From Cryptomeria japonica (taxonomy: Eukaryota; Streptophyta; Pinopsida; Cupressales; Cupressaceae), in NCBI RefSeq assembly GCF_030272615.1, contig NC_081408.1:198858841-198922840 (forward strand): a stretch of DNA of 64,000 nucleotides. Reading direction: 5' to 3'. A program made the translations under genes and the position numbers. Of the stretch, positions 20,899 to 32,349 are shown piece by piece; positions within the stretch are counted from its first letter, which is position 1, and each line of letters starts with the position of its first letter. The notes beneath the pieces were generated by a model that was given only the letters and a program-made list of their open reading frames with translations, was not told where the DNA came from and searched no databases.

Positions 20899-23800
20899 TC
20901 AGTTCACCTCCTGAAGGGGCAGTACCCCTAATTCACCTCTTAAGTGTGTAAATGTAGTCTTTGGGAGAGGCTTGGTGAATATGTCTGCTAATTGCTCCTT
21001 ACTGGACACATGCTCTAGTGCAATCTCTTTGTTCTGAACCTTTTCCCTCAAGAAATGATACTTAAGCTCAAAGTGCTTAGTTCTAGAATGTAAAACCAGA
21101 TTCTTTGAAATATTGATAGCACTTGTGTTATCACAGAATATACTTACCGGTTCAGATACAGGGATTTTGAAGCCTTTCAGTACATGCTTCATCCAAATTA
21201 TCTGAGTGCAGTTCATGAAAGCTGCAACATACTCCACTTCCACTATAGACTGAGAGATACAACTCTTCTTTTTACTCATCCATGAGACCAGTCTACCACC
21301 AAGGAAGAATGCACCACCGGTTGTGCTCTTCCGGTCATGTACATTACCAGCCCAATTAGCATCTATGAACACTTTCAAGTTGAAGTTCTTGCTATATGGA
21401 TACCACAATCCATAGTCAACAGTTCCCTTCAGATACCTAATAATCCGCTTGATTGCAACCAAGTGGGATTGTCTTGGACTTTTCTAGAACCTTGCAGTAA
21501 TGCCAACTGCATGTGCAATATCCGGTCTGCTATGCACTACATAGTGCAATTTTCCAATCATTGATCAGTATTCCTTCTCATCAACCAATGCTGAGTCATC
21601 CTCTTTGGATAGTTTACAACCGGTCACCATTGGTGTACCAACCGGTTTGCTATCTTCCATGCCAAAGGTCTTCAACACCTCTTTGACATACTTGGACTGA
21701 GTGATAAAGATTTCATCCTTCATCTGTTGAATCTGTAATCTAATGAAGAACTTAATCCCCCCTATGAGTGACATCTCAAACTCTTCCTTCATCTCATCAA
21801 CAAACTCATGACACATCTTGTCATCACCACCAAAGATAATGTCATCAACAAATACCTCACAGATCAGGATCTGATCTCCTTTAGACTTCAAGTAGATATT
21901 GCTATCTTCACTTGTTCTCTCAAAGCCAATTTTCACAAGATGGGAATGTAGGCGCTCATACCATGCCCTAGGTGCTTTCTTTAGACCATATAAGGCTTTA
22001 TGTAGCCTACATACCATGTCAATGTCTTCAGATAGGGAAAACCCATCTGGTTGCTCAATATACACCTCCTCTTCAAGTACACCATTTAGGAATGCAGATT
22101 TTACATCCATTTGATATGCTTTGAAGCCTTTAAAAGCTGCATATGCAAGAAGCATACGAACTCCTTCCAATCTAGCTACAGGAGAAAAGGTTTCTCCATA
22201 GTCTTCTCCTTCTTCTTGAGCATATCCTTTGCAAATCAATCTAGCTTTGTTCCTAATCATTGTGCCATCCTCATTTAGCTTGTTTCTAAACACCCATTTG
22301 GTGCCAATGACATTTTTATGCTCTGGTCTGGGTACCAAGGACCATGTACCATTTTTCTCTATCTGGTCAAGTTCCTCTTCCATTGCCTTGATCCAGTCTT
22401 CATCTTTATGAGCCTCTTTGAATGATTTAGGCTCAAATTCAGAGATCATACATGAGTTTTCTCTGATCTTTCTTCTTGTAAGGATTCCTGCATCCTTATC
22501 TCCTATGATCTTCTTAGGATCATGATTCAGCTTGACATACCGAGGAATGGTCTTGACTGGTTCTTCTTGCTTTTCCTCTTCATCCTCATCTTCATCAGTA
22601 TCAGCATTCACTAGTTCAGGAACACTGTTACTGGTACTTGGTTGACTAACAACCGGTTCCCAGAAGGTTGCAACCGGTTCATTTACAGCTTGCTCACTGC
22701 CAGTTTCCTCAGTTTTCTTAGAGGATTCATCAACTCTTACATTGATACTTTCCATACTTCTCTTAGTCCTATTGTTGTAGCACTTGAGAGCTTTACTCTT
22801 GGTGGAAAATCCTAAGAATATTCCTTCATCACATTTTGCGTCAAATTTTCTCTGGTGTTCACTCCTCTTGATGTAACATTTGCTACCAAACACTCTAAAG
22901 TAGTTAACCACAGGTGTCTTTCCGGTCTAGTACTCATAAGGAGTTTTATCCTTACCTTTCTTGATGAGTACCCGGTTCATTGTGTAGACTATAGTGCTCA
23001 CCGCTTCTCTCCAAAAGGTGTGAGCTATCTTTCCTTGAATCAACATGGTTCTAGCTGCTTCAACCATAGTCTGGTTATTCCTCTCTGCTAGGCCATTCTG
23101 TTGTGGAGTCCGAGGGGCAGATAGTTGCCTCTTGATGCCAAGTTCTTCACAATACTTGTTGAATTCACCTGAAGTGAATTCCCCTTCGTGATCAGTTCTG
23201 AGACACTTGATCCTTTTACCACTTTCCTTCTCCACTAATGCTCTGAAAGATTTGAACTTCACAAAGGCTTCAGACTTGTCTTTCAAGAATGTGACCCACA
23301 TCATTCTTGAGCAGTCATCAGTGAGAATCATGAAGTACCTATCACCCTGCACACTTCTAGTTTTCATAGGACCACACAAATCAGTATGTACAAGATCAAG
23401 CAAGTTGTCAGTAGTGACAGATTTACCTTTAAAGGTTGAGGAAGACATTTTCCCCAATTAACACTCTCTGCACAAGGTATTATCCGGTTTGCTTAGCACC
23501 GACAACCCTCTAACTACCTTGATCTTACTAGCCTTCACAATGTTATCAAAGTTTACATGGCAGAATCTCTTATGCCATATCCAGCTATCATCAAACTTAG
23601 CCATAAGACATGTACTTATATTTGCATTCAAATGAAATAGGTTACCTTTGGTCTGCATGCCGGTGGCCACCAATTCACCATCTTTTCTCTTGATTTTACA
23701 AACTCCATTCTTGAATTCCAGAGTGCGGCCACTATTATTCAGCTGGGCAACACTCAGAAGATTGTGTCTGAGACCATCAACCCAGTACACATTGTCAGCA

Positions 23801-24990
23801 CTACTCTTTCCATTCAGAGAGATGGACCCTCTGCATTTGACCATGCATGGTGCATCATTGCCAAAGCGAACCACACCACCATCATACTCCTCCAAGGATA
23901 GAAACTTGCTCCAGTCACCATTCATATGGTGAGAACAGCCACTGTCAATGATCCACTCATTGGAATTATCAAACCGGGAGACAAGAGCCTTCTTGTCTGA
24001 CACATCTTCTTTGACAGCAACAAACACAATATCTTTATTTTCTTCATCCTCTGATTCTTCATCTGTGACACCTTCATCAACTGCCACAAAACAGTTTTTT
24101 CGGTTTCCTCCTTTGAATTTCCTGAACCTTTCTAGTTTGTCCTTGATATCGCCATTAGGACAGTTTATAGCAATATGTCCTATCCGATTACAAGAAAAGA
24201 ATTTCAAAGGTAGCTTACCTTTGTATTTATCGGTTCCTTTAGGAAGCTTCCTAGCAAGGAGAGCTTCAAATGCCATCAGAATCTCCTCATCATCCATTTC
24301 TCTGCTCTATCTAGGTTCACCACTAGTGTTAGCTTCTTTTCCTTTTCTGGATGGTATAGTAGAGGCTTTAAAAGCTGATTCAATCTTTTGAACATTGCCA
24401 TAAAAACTATTTAGCTCATAGGTTGTCAATTTGGCTATGATGGAGTCCAAGGATACCTTAGTCTTGTCTATTGATCTCAGCTCCTGAATAGCAGCAACCC
24501 GTATTGTATAGACCGGCAATAGGGATCTCAAGACTTTGCTTACCACAGTGGAGTCTTCTATTTTACCACCTACACTCTTAATTTCTCCAACAACTGTTTT
24601 AATTCTTATTCCATACTACTCAATGGTCTCACCTTCAACCATCTGCATATCTTCAAACTTCCCTCTTAGACTTTCTTCTTTAGCCTGTTTTACATGTTCA
24701 TCACCACCATATATATTTTCAAGGGCATCCCATATCTCTTTGGGATTTACCTTGTCCTGAACATCAATAAACTCAATGTCAGATAGACTACTAATGAGAG
24801 CTTTCATGACTTGCCCATTCTCTTGTATCTCTCTCTTTTGGTCATCGGTGAGAGTACCGGTAGGGACAACATAGAAGTTCTCGACATAACTCCAGTGTTG
24901 AGCACCCATGCTTCTGATGAATATCTTCATCCTATCTTTCCATATACCGAAATTTTCCCTGTTAAACTTTGGACCTTCCCTCTTCATCAT
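20899..24990 (-). pseudogene. gag-pol: Element E gag-pol polyprotein with six in-frame nonsense codons
   Basis: One frame of 1,364 codons from the ATG at 24990 to the stop at 20899, without frameshift. Gag: FNRENFGIWKDRMKIFI near the start. Zinc knuckle near 24200-24165 reads SCNRIGHIAINC with the first Cys replaced by Phe. Protease: IIDSGCSHHMNGD (~23945). Integrase: HKRFCH...CREC (~23590-23460), HTDLCGP (~23390) and LRTDHEGEF (~23190). Reverse transcriptase: [12 protein letters not shown] (~22110) and [10 protein letters not shown] (~21850). RNase H: STTGGAFFLGGRLVSWMSKK (~21320) to IFTKPLP (~20975). Stops lie at 24616, 24307, 23458, 22927, 21565 and about 21485. All fit C-to-T or G-to-A changes by context. 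The type is Sirevirus/Maximus-like by sequence and by its purine-tract array. Confidence 0.95.
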
Positions 24991-25004
24991 TTGTCTGGGA
25001 TCTT

Positions 25005-25024
25005 TACCTCAAGTGATTAAGCTT
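25005..25024 (-). promoter_or_regulatory. Conserved leader motif (copy in E)
   Basis: Plus-strand TACCTCAAGTGATTAAGCTT, 14 bp upstream of the gag ATG. It differs from the C and D copies at one or two bases. Confidence 0.75.
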
Positions 25025-25047
25025 ATAACACAGAGGACATGGAGGAT

Positions 25048-25059
25048 GCTTTGATACCA
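25048..25059 (-). promoter_or_regulatory. Primer-binding site of element E
   Basis: The minus strand reads TGGTATCAAAGC, next to the LTR edge at 25062. This is the initiator-Met type with one change from TGGTATCAGAGC. Confidence 0.88.
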
Positions 25060-25061
25060 AT

Positions 25062-26611
25062 TGATAACTCAATGATGAGAAAACAGTACCAAACCAGTAC
25101 TGAGAGGGGGGAGTGAATCAGTACAGGCAAAATACAGTTTCTAAACCGGTTCAACAGCAATTACTCTAAATGACTAGCAAACAGTGACACCGGTTTGAAT
25201 CAGAGTGAAACCGGTAAAACCTAGAACAACTAAAACAATCATAAACCGGTTACTCACTTAGCTTTATACTCAACTTAGAACTACACTACCATTTCACCCT
25301 TATGTATGAACAGGTAATCTACCATCATATCTTCACAACAACTAGTTCAACATGTTTTATTGGCAGGCATAAAACACAGAACCATCATATGCTTAATAGG
25401 TAATAACAAAGCATCACAAGATAAAAGCATCACACATGACACACATATTTTTCACGTGGAAACCCAATTGGGAAAAACCACGGTGGGGATGAATACCCAC
25501 AAGCTTGTTGTTGAACTCTTTGGAATTTCGCTCTGTTAGAAGCCTTGTCCGATTAACGACATTACAAAAGGTTCTGCTAGGAACCGATCCTGTTAGAGAA
25601 CACCTGGTTAAGGGATGGCTACAATACCTGGTTAAGGGTTAAACCCTGTTAAGGGTACCTTGTTAGAGGATTTCAAGAACTCAATAGCTAAAGGATTTCC
25701 AGAGCTCTCTAGCTTTCCAGATCTCAATAACTTCGAGTTGCCCTGTTAAGGGATTTACAGCAAGCCGGTTAAGGCTGCCCTGTTAAGGGATTTTCCAATT
25801 GTTGAGGTGGTTAGAGATCAACAGGTATTACAATGATCTAGTAACAGCACTCGATGCCAATGCAGATCCGCTTAAGCTCCTCTTCACCTTCTGCACTTAC
25901 ACTCTGCAGGTATCTCTTCTCTCCTCTGGTCTGGCAAGAATCATGTATCCCTTCTCTCGGATACTCACACACAAATTTTCCCAACAACCCTAGAAAGAGT
26001 CACAACATTGACCTTATAGAAAACAGTTAGGTCAAAAGCATAAACCCTAAACCCTAAACCTAATAGGCTAAGGAATTCAAATGGTTCAATCTTGACCGTT
26101 GATCATACTATATTGAATGCAACAGTCTTGATCCAATCTCAAGACATTCTCCATCGATTGTTTTCTGCCGATTTCATGGCGGCTGATAACCCATCACACA
26201 TTATCACTGTTTACAGACTTCACACATTCCCGAGGTAGATAGGAACAATCTCCTTTATGGAAGATCCTTCACGCGCACAAGGCTGACATGGCAACATGAT
26301 CTGTTCTTCATTACAATGCTAACTCATCACACAATGTCACCGATTGAGCCATACAGGCTTGAAGCACTTCAACCAAAAACCCTGAAGTTGAGACTACCAA
26401 CTGGTAGTCATACAATGCTTCCATGTGTCGGTTCCCATAACCATATGCCGATTCATCTTGAGCAGGCACACTGCTTCACTTTGGCACAAATGTCGATTCA
26501 CAGTGTTATACCGGTTCTCACATATGTTGGTTCATACCTCTTCAACATATTGACATCAATGACAACATACAATGTCATTATGTCCACATACCGGTTCACA
26601 TAATGCCAACA
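25062..26611 (-). repeat. 5' LTR of element E
   Basis: Partner of 19179-20653, about 95% alike apart from indels. The extra sequence lies in the GGTTAAGGG repeat zone (25600-25800). The telomere-like stretch recurs at about 26042-26062. Confidence 0.95.
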
Positions 26612-26616
26612 TTATC

Positions 26617-28082
26617 GAAATTTATGTGTCCTAGCCTCTTGTTCCACAACTAGCTCTCACTGCCCTAAGCAACCAGACAATTGCTATCTTTAGATTACTT
26701 TAGGTAGTACATATTTCTGTCAATTCTTGTTCCTTTTGCAATCACTCTTCCAGAGTTTCCTTTTTTGATCTCATGGGTTTTATCATAAAAAATAACTCTA
26801 TACCCTTTACTGCATATTTGACTAAAACTGAGAAGATTGTGCCTCAAACCCTTAAAATACAAACATTTTCTATCTTGATCTTTCCATCAATGGATATTGT
26901 CCCTTTGTCACATATTTGAGTAGACTCCAAACCACCAAACTCAACTGATCCTCCGTTCTTCTCCTTAAGGTTGATAAACTTTCTTCTATCACCAGTCATA
27001 TGACTTGAGCAACCATTGTCAATCACGTAAGCATTCAGTTATTCTTTAGCATGTAGAGCAGACCACAAAATCAAAGATCTTTCCTTGTTCTCAATAGGTT
27101 GCCAGATATTTATTTCCTCATCATTATCAAGCACAACCATAAATAGAGTCTCTTTACTAGAGTCATCATTGTCCTCATCTTTAGATTAATGGCTACTATC
27201 TTTGGAGTAAAAGCTACACTTAGGCTTATCTTCTCTATCATCTATCTTCATGCCTTTATCATCTCTTCTTCTATTACTTTCTTCTCTATAAGGACATGGA
27301 GCAGAAAAATGACCACTCCTTTCACAATTGAAACATTTTAGAGGTAACTTACCTTTGTATTTGTCAGCACCCTTCTTTAGTCTTCTTACAAAGTTTGCTT
27401 CTACGTCATCAAGATTGTCATCTAGGAAAACATCATCTTCCTTCTTGCTTGCTTTGAATGAAACTTCCTTCTTCAAATTAGTTGACTCAAAATTTCTCAT
27501 CTCATAAGCAGACATAGCTTCATACATTAGATCCATAGTATAGTTATCCAAATCTTGACTTTATTCAATGGCTAATACCTTGAGAATAAAATATTTAGGA
27601 AGAGTTTGAAGTACCTTTCTCACAACTTCATCATATTTCATTTCTTTACCAACACCTTTGATTCCTATGACAACTTCAATTACTCGGTGCATGTAGCTAT
27701 CAATAGTTTCATTTTCAAACATCCTCGAGTTCTGAAATCTATTCTTTAGATTTTGCAACTTGAATTGTTGTATCTTCTTGTCTCCTTCATAAATGTTTCT
27801 AAGCTCCTCCAAAACCGCCTTAGTAGATTTTCAATCCATCACCTTCAAAAATTCAGGATTTTATAGTCCACTTATAATTGCATTCCTTACCTTCCCATTA
27901 TTTACATGTGCTCGGATTTCATCCAGAGTAGAGATATGATGATTGGGCTTAGTATAACCATCCGCAATGGAGTCCCAAATTCCATAATCTATATATTTCA
28001 AGTATGATTCCATCCTCTTCTTCCAAAAAGAGTATTTTGTCTCATCAAACTTGGGAATATTGTAGGATCCTTCTTGTGTCAT
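26617..28082 (-). pseudogene. gag: Element D, right body: gag, protease and pre-integrase remains
   Basis: The gag ATG is at 28082 with NIPKFDETKYSFWKKRMESYL. The zinc knuckle CFNCERSGHFSAPC (~27330) is complete. The protease reads MIDNGCSSHMTGDRRKF (~27026), with Asn after the catalytic Asp where Ser is usual. Pre-integrase traces run to 26617, where E is inserted. The open pieces (28082-27861, 27812-27561, 27551-27186, 27026-26844) share one frame separated by stops. It joins the left body at 19173. Confidence 0.85.
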
Positions 28083-28090
28083 CCCAAATA

Positions 28091-28110
28091 TACCTCAAGT
28101 GGTTAAGCTT
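28091..28110 (-). promoter_or_regulatory. Conserved leader motif (copy in D)
   Basis: Plus-strand TACCTCAAGTGGTTAAGCTT, 8 bp upstream of the gag ATG at 28082. Confidence 0.75.
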
Positions 28111-28127
28111 CTTCCAGAGTAACTCAA

Positions 28128-28139
28128 CTTTGATACCAA
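28128..28139 (-). promoter_or_regulatory. Primer-binding site of element D
   Basis: The minus strand reads TGGTATCAAAGT beside the LTR edge at 28141, the copia initiator-Met type. Confidence 0.88.
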
Positions 28140-28140
28140 T

Positions 28141-30181
28141 TGTTGAACACAGTTTAAGATTGAGAGGAGGGGTGGTGAATTAATCTAGGCCTTAAAAAAC
28201 TTTAACTTTAATCTTTTAATCTTCAAAACATAATCAGTAGCAATGAAACATGGAACCACAAAACATAATGCACAAGAGAACACCATATTTACATGGAAAA
28301 TCCTAAATAGGGAAAAACAATGGTGAGAATCAACTCACAATATATATGAAATCATTACAATCTATTTTAGGAAAACACTACCAAGGAAGCACACCGCCAC
28401 CTAGAAGACTTGCAGGCTGAGATGCACTATCTCGGGGCAAGATACAAAGGACTTGTAGGTTTATGCTCACTACTCCAAGGCAAGACACAAAGGACTTGCA
28501 AGTTGAAGCTCACTAATCCAACAAAAGATACATTAATATCCAATAGTTTTGAATTAGCAAAACAAATTCATTATCCGACTGTGAAGTTGTCCTTGAATCT
28601 TTGTTACAAGCAACAAAATCCAACAACAATCACCACCATATTCATTGTCTTCACATCACAACACTTTGCAATTGATATTATCATGAAATAATTTGCACAT
28701 CATCTTCCACACACACAATTACCACCAAAGACACACCATTACACTGATTTGATCTTCTATATATACCATCTTCATCTTTGCTAACAAAAACTAGGTTGGC
28801 TAGAACAAGGGACAAGCATAGGTCCTATCAAGTTGGCCACCAAACACAATTGTAATGATTGTGGTCCAATCTAGGATATATAGAGGACCTAAATATATCA
28901 TATTACATATGACTAAGCAGATCCAAACCATATACATGGTGGCACACATCATCCAAGGTCAACAACAAGGTAACATGTAGATAAACAATGTAACACACAA
29001 CCAGTCGGCCCAAAACATCGTACAAATGAAATAACTCAATGTGGATCCACATACACCATAGGTGAGACCCAAACACAATGCAACACCTTCTCCAATGTCA
29101 GCACATATCATCAAACATTAAGAACAAACCAAAAAAAAAACTTTTGTTAGCCAAATGACCACAGTTACCTAGAAACCCAACATCAGACACAATGCAACAC
29201 CAAACAGATCATCCAAAATCATGAAAAGAACATAAGGACATTCATAAAAAATTCAACATCACTTATGAACACTTCTCTTACTTCCACATTAATACAAGTT
29301 GGTGCAACCCAAACAAATACAAAACACTTCATCATCAGATTGTCAAGAAACACAATCCTAAACAGAACATTAAAAACCTTTCTTGTAGAACATGTCAATA
29401 CTTGAAGCTATAACTACAACAACATACAAACATTATAACCATTTCCTTCAATTTGCAATGTCTGAAACATCAAGGTGGAGAAATCCAGAGCATTTTCCAA
29501 ACCAATCAAACTACTTTTGATAGATAGCCAAAATGTCAACAAACAACCATCACAAACAACCTCAATTGTAACAATAGGAACCTAAAAAGATAATAGTGCA
29601 ATCATATCCATAAAACACCAACATTAAGTCCAAATCCACAAGACCAAACTCTTAATAACAATGGAATGTAGAGCTTTCTTCCAACCAGACATTAAATACA
29701 CTTTCCTACAAATTACATCTCAACAAACTACAAAACCTTCTGAAAACATTAGTATCTTGACCAAGAGTGTCAGGAACAATGAGAACACATCATCAATAGT
29801 ATCCATCCAAAAAATCATCACAATAGCATTTCCAACAACAAACCAAAATCTCAAAGTGTAGACATCAGACATCAAAAGAGGTGGACATCCACAACAACCA
29901 TTAACCACCTTTACTATAGAACATCTTCCTCATCAATGCCATAGCAACACAAAATCTGCATACCACCAACAATCTCCACATCATCATCAACAACATAATC
30001 AATAACATCAACAACATCATCAGTAACGTCAACAACATTAATGACCAAAAACACAACATTAGAAACATCATTAGTAACATCAACAAAATCAATGACCAAA
30101 CACACAACTACCCAAACATCATCAAGAACAACAGATATTGTCAAACATCAAGTGGACGTCAACACACATATATTTCCAACA
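28141..30181 (-). repeat. 5' LTR of element D
   Basis: 2,041 bp, from TGTTGAACACAG to TTTCCAACA, followed by the CTAAA duplication. Near 29985-30110 it has many AACATCAAC/AACATCAAT words. These make long but meaningless open frames on the minus strand. Confidence 0.93.
29985..30115. repeat. AACATCAAC-type simple repeat in the LTR of D
   Basis: Imperfect 9- to 12-bp words (AACATCAAC, AACATCAAT, AACATCATC) are repeated about a dozen times. The matching stretch in the partner LTR is 16120-16215. Confidence 0.75.
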
Positions 30182-30186
30182 CTAAA

Positions 30187-31031
30187 CATATTCGTGTGTT
30201 AATGCACACTACTTCCTTTTGCTTCTATGAGGGAATCAAGATGTACTTCCCATTCATGGACATAGTATAAGTGTTATTTCTTCCATCATGTATGACTCTC
30301 TTATCATACTACCAAGGTCTCCTCAAAAACAAATTGTAGACATCCATTGACAAAATATCAGATAACACTTCATCTATATAGGATCTAATGTAAAAACTAA
30401 CAAGGCATTGTTCACTTACCAATATTTTGTGATCATCTTGAATCCAATAAATTCGGTATGGGTTTAGGTGTTTCATACTCTTCAGATTTAGCTTATAGAC
30501 CATCTCTTTTGAGACCAAATTATTTGTGCTACCATTGTCAATGATGACATTACAACACTTACCTCTTGACTTGCATCTTGTTTGGAATAGGCTCTTTCTC
30601 TATATCGATTTCTCCTATAAACTCGAATGATCTATCTTGTTCCTTCTCAGCCTAGGTTGTTCTAGCTCTAGACTCCCCCTTATTTCATGCTCTTCTTTGG
30701 TGGCATTCAAAGGCATAAAGTCAACTTCTCCATATTTGAAATAGGTTCCCTAGAATGGTCTCTTGTCAAATATTATTTCATTCCTTCAGTATCCATCATT
30801 ATGATGGTAGTATTCTCCTTCCCTTCAGTTGCAATATGAGTCCTCCCTCACTTTTCTCCCTTCCCTTCAATAAGGGCTCCTTCCTCTATCTCACACAATA
30901 TATTATCTTTTCTCATCGCATTGTGACCATCCTTCCAAAATTATTTGGCTTCTGCTTCCCGACATTTACTTTTCTCTCCTGCTAGCTTTTCTTCTACCTT
31001 CAATGCAAATTACTAGGTTTCCTCCATGGTG
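30187..31031 (-). pseudogene. pol: Element F, middle piece: gag end and protease of a Ty3/gypsy element
   Basis: The minus strand carries an aspartic-protease-like signature, VIIDNGSTNNLVSKEM (about 30550-30505), then KLNLKSMKHLNPYRIYWIQDD and a segment ending ILSMDVYNLFLRRPW (30309), the position of the second protease motif in plant Ty3/gypsy pol. From about 30760 to 31031 the DNA reads as the end of gag and linker with several stops; next to the H insertion it has FALKVEEKLAGEK, a common gypsy gag end. It is bounded by D (duplication at 30182-30186) and by H (duplication GTCAT at 31032-31036). Confidence 0.75.
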
Positions 31032-31036
31032 GTCAT
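31032..31036. other. Target-site duplication of H (left copy, GTCAT)
   Basis: GTCAT here and at 42089-42093 flank the TG...CA ends of H. Confidence 0.95.
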
Positions 31037-32257
31037 TGATAAGTCGGTGTATTGACATGTTTTTTTATCAGGACTCTTAGGTTTTTGGTATCTTTGGGTT
31101 GCATTGTGATAGTAAAATATTGTGAATTGACTATATGTAATCCAGCTATCTTAATCTTGTCTGTTAATTCCTGCAGCCATGCCAATTTATTCCTGCAACC
31201 AAATGGATTGTCCTTGTGATATGCGGATTATTTAGGATGATTTCATATATGAGTTAATGAATGTATTAGTTACGTAAGAAACATATGCATGTCCTTGTAT
31301 ATTCTTTTTGTTTTAGTGCAGATGATAATTGATGCCGCGGTGGAGAATTTTCTTTCGCGCCTAAGGACTGGAGAATCACGTTCAGATAGTTGGAGGTCAA
31401 ATTGAAGGAGATTCAAGCGAGCACAATTTATGGCATAATCAAAGTAGTTGTACTCCACCATGGGAGTTTAACTCTAGTGCATGTTTAATTTGCAAAATAT
31501 CTCTTTGGCGTGCAAAGACTATGGTTCGGTTTCAAATCCACAATTCCTGCAGCCAAGCTCTCTGTTATCCCCTTCATCTGATAGCTATCTGCCTCTTCTT
31601 CTGGGCATAATTGGTGTTGTCCATTATAGTTTATCTTTTCTTTATAATAAGCTCTTCCTTCTTTTCTGAGAGTTAGACAGAATGGAAAGGGATTGAGCAG
31701 AGTTTTTGTCACGCATTCTGAATTTTTCTCTTTTAGAATATGTAATCATCTTTCAGGAAAAATGAATAAAAGTATGTTATTCTGATCTACTAATAGTTCT
31801 TTGCTGAGAGTTTGATATCACTCATCCAATGGGGCCCACTTGGTGAGTGATCCTATGTTTATGATTATTGAAGTTAGTTTTTACTTAGTTGCAGTAGAAG
31901 TTCATGATTGGACTGTTCCTGCAGCCACTGGAAATAGATCCTTTGACTATTCCTGCAGCCAAGGTAGAACGGTGTGATTCATGTTATTCTTATTAGATCT
32001 TTTCAGCAGAGTTTTGTAAAGCTTTCATTTAGCCTTTTATGATTTCCATTCCTACCTTTCTTGCAGTAATTAAGAATAATCATTTAAGGAGCTTAGTGCA
32101 TATATTTTGCAGACCCATTTCAAGTTTTGCGTTCCTGGATTGACAACTAAATGAACACCAGCCATGAGAATAGTAAACTCTACCATATGAATGTCCAAAC
32201 TTCGGATTGAGATTTCAATTAGAGGTATTATTATTGTCATTATAGTTGGGGTAGACA
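31037..32257 (+). repeat. 5' LTR of element H
   Basis: 1,221 bp from TGATAAGTCGGTG to GGGGTAGACA. It contains five copies of the word TTCCTGCAGCCA or a one-base variant (31168, 31190, 31544, 31916, 31950). Reading frames in it are not genes. Confidence 0.95.
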
Positions 32258-32261
32258 TTTT

Positions 32262-32280
32262 TGGTGCCGTTGTCGGGGAT
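32262..32280 (+). promoter_or_regulatory. Primer-binding site of element H (tRNA-Asp type)
   Basis: TGGTGCCGTTGTCGGGGAT, four bases after the LTR. It is two bases off TGGCGCCGTTGCCGGGGA, the primer site used by Athila-type and related elements and assigned to tRNA-Asp. Both differences are C-to-T. Confidence 0.85.
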
Positions 32281-32349
32281 GGTGTCAAGCTAAGAGCCTT
32301 TTATGATTATTTTAGTTTCTAGTTAATTGTTTGAATTTCATGAATCTGC

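Larger units (their letters stand above)
19179..26611 (-). mobile_element. Element E: near-complete Sirevirus-like Ty1/copia retrotransposon
   Basis: LTRs are 19179-20653 (1,475 bp) and 25062-26611 (1,550 bp), starting TGATAACTCAATG and ending ATGCCAACA. One gag-pol frame lies between them on the minus strand, with a primer site, a leader motif and several purine tracts. It is inserted in the integrase region of D with duplication TTATC. The LTR size difference comes from extra copies of short GTTAAGGG-type repeats and a small insertion near 26430 in the right copy. Confidence 0.96.
6834..30181 (-). mobile_element. Element D: Sirevirus-like Ty1/copia element carrying nested insertions E, G and I
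   Basis: The 5' LTR (in element orientation) is 28141-30181. The body is 26617-28140 joined to 16299-19173 across element E. The 3' LTR is 6834-7411 joined to 15260-16298 across solo LTR G. It is flanked by CTAAA on both sides. LTR copies differ by about a fifth of positions by eye, so this is the oldest insertion of the nest after F itself. Without insertions it would be about 8 kb. Confidence 0.92.

Noticed and set aside
29901-30144. Minus-strand frames rich in Val, Asp, Met and Leu
   Set aside because: They are translations of AACATCAAC-type simple repeats in the LTR of D.
31270-31712. Small frames present in both 31270-31712 and 41101-41500
   Set aside because: They are in the LTRs of H and are kept alike only because the LTRs are alike.
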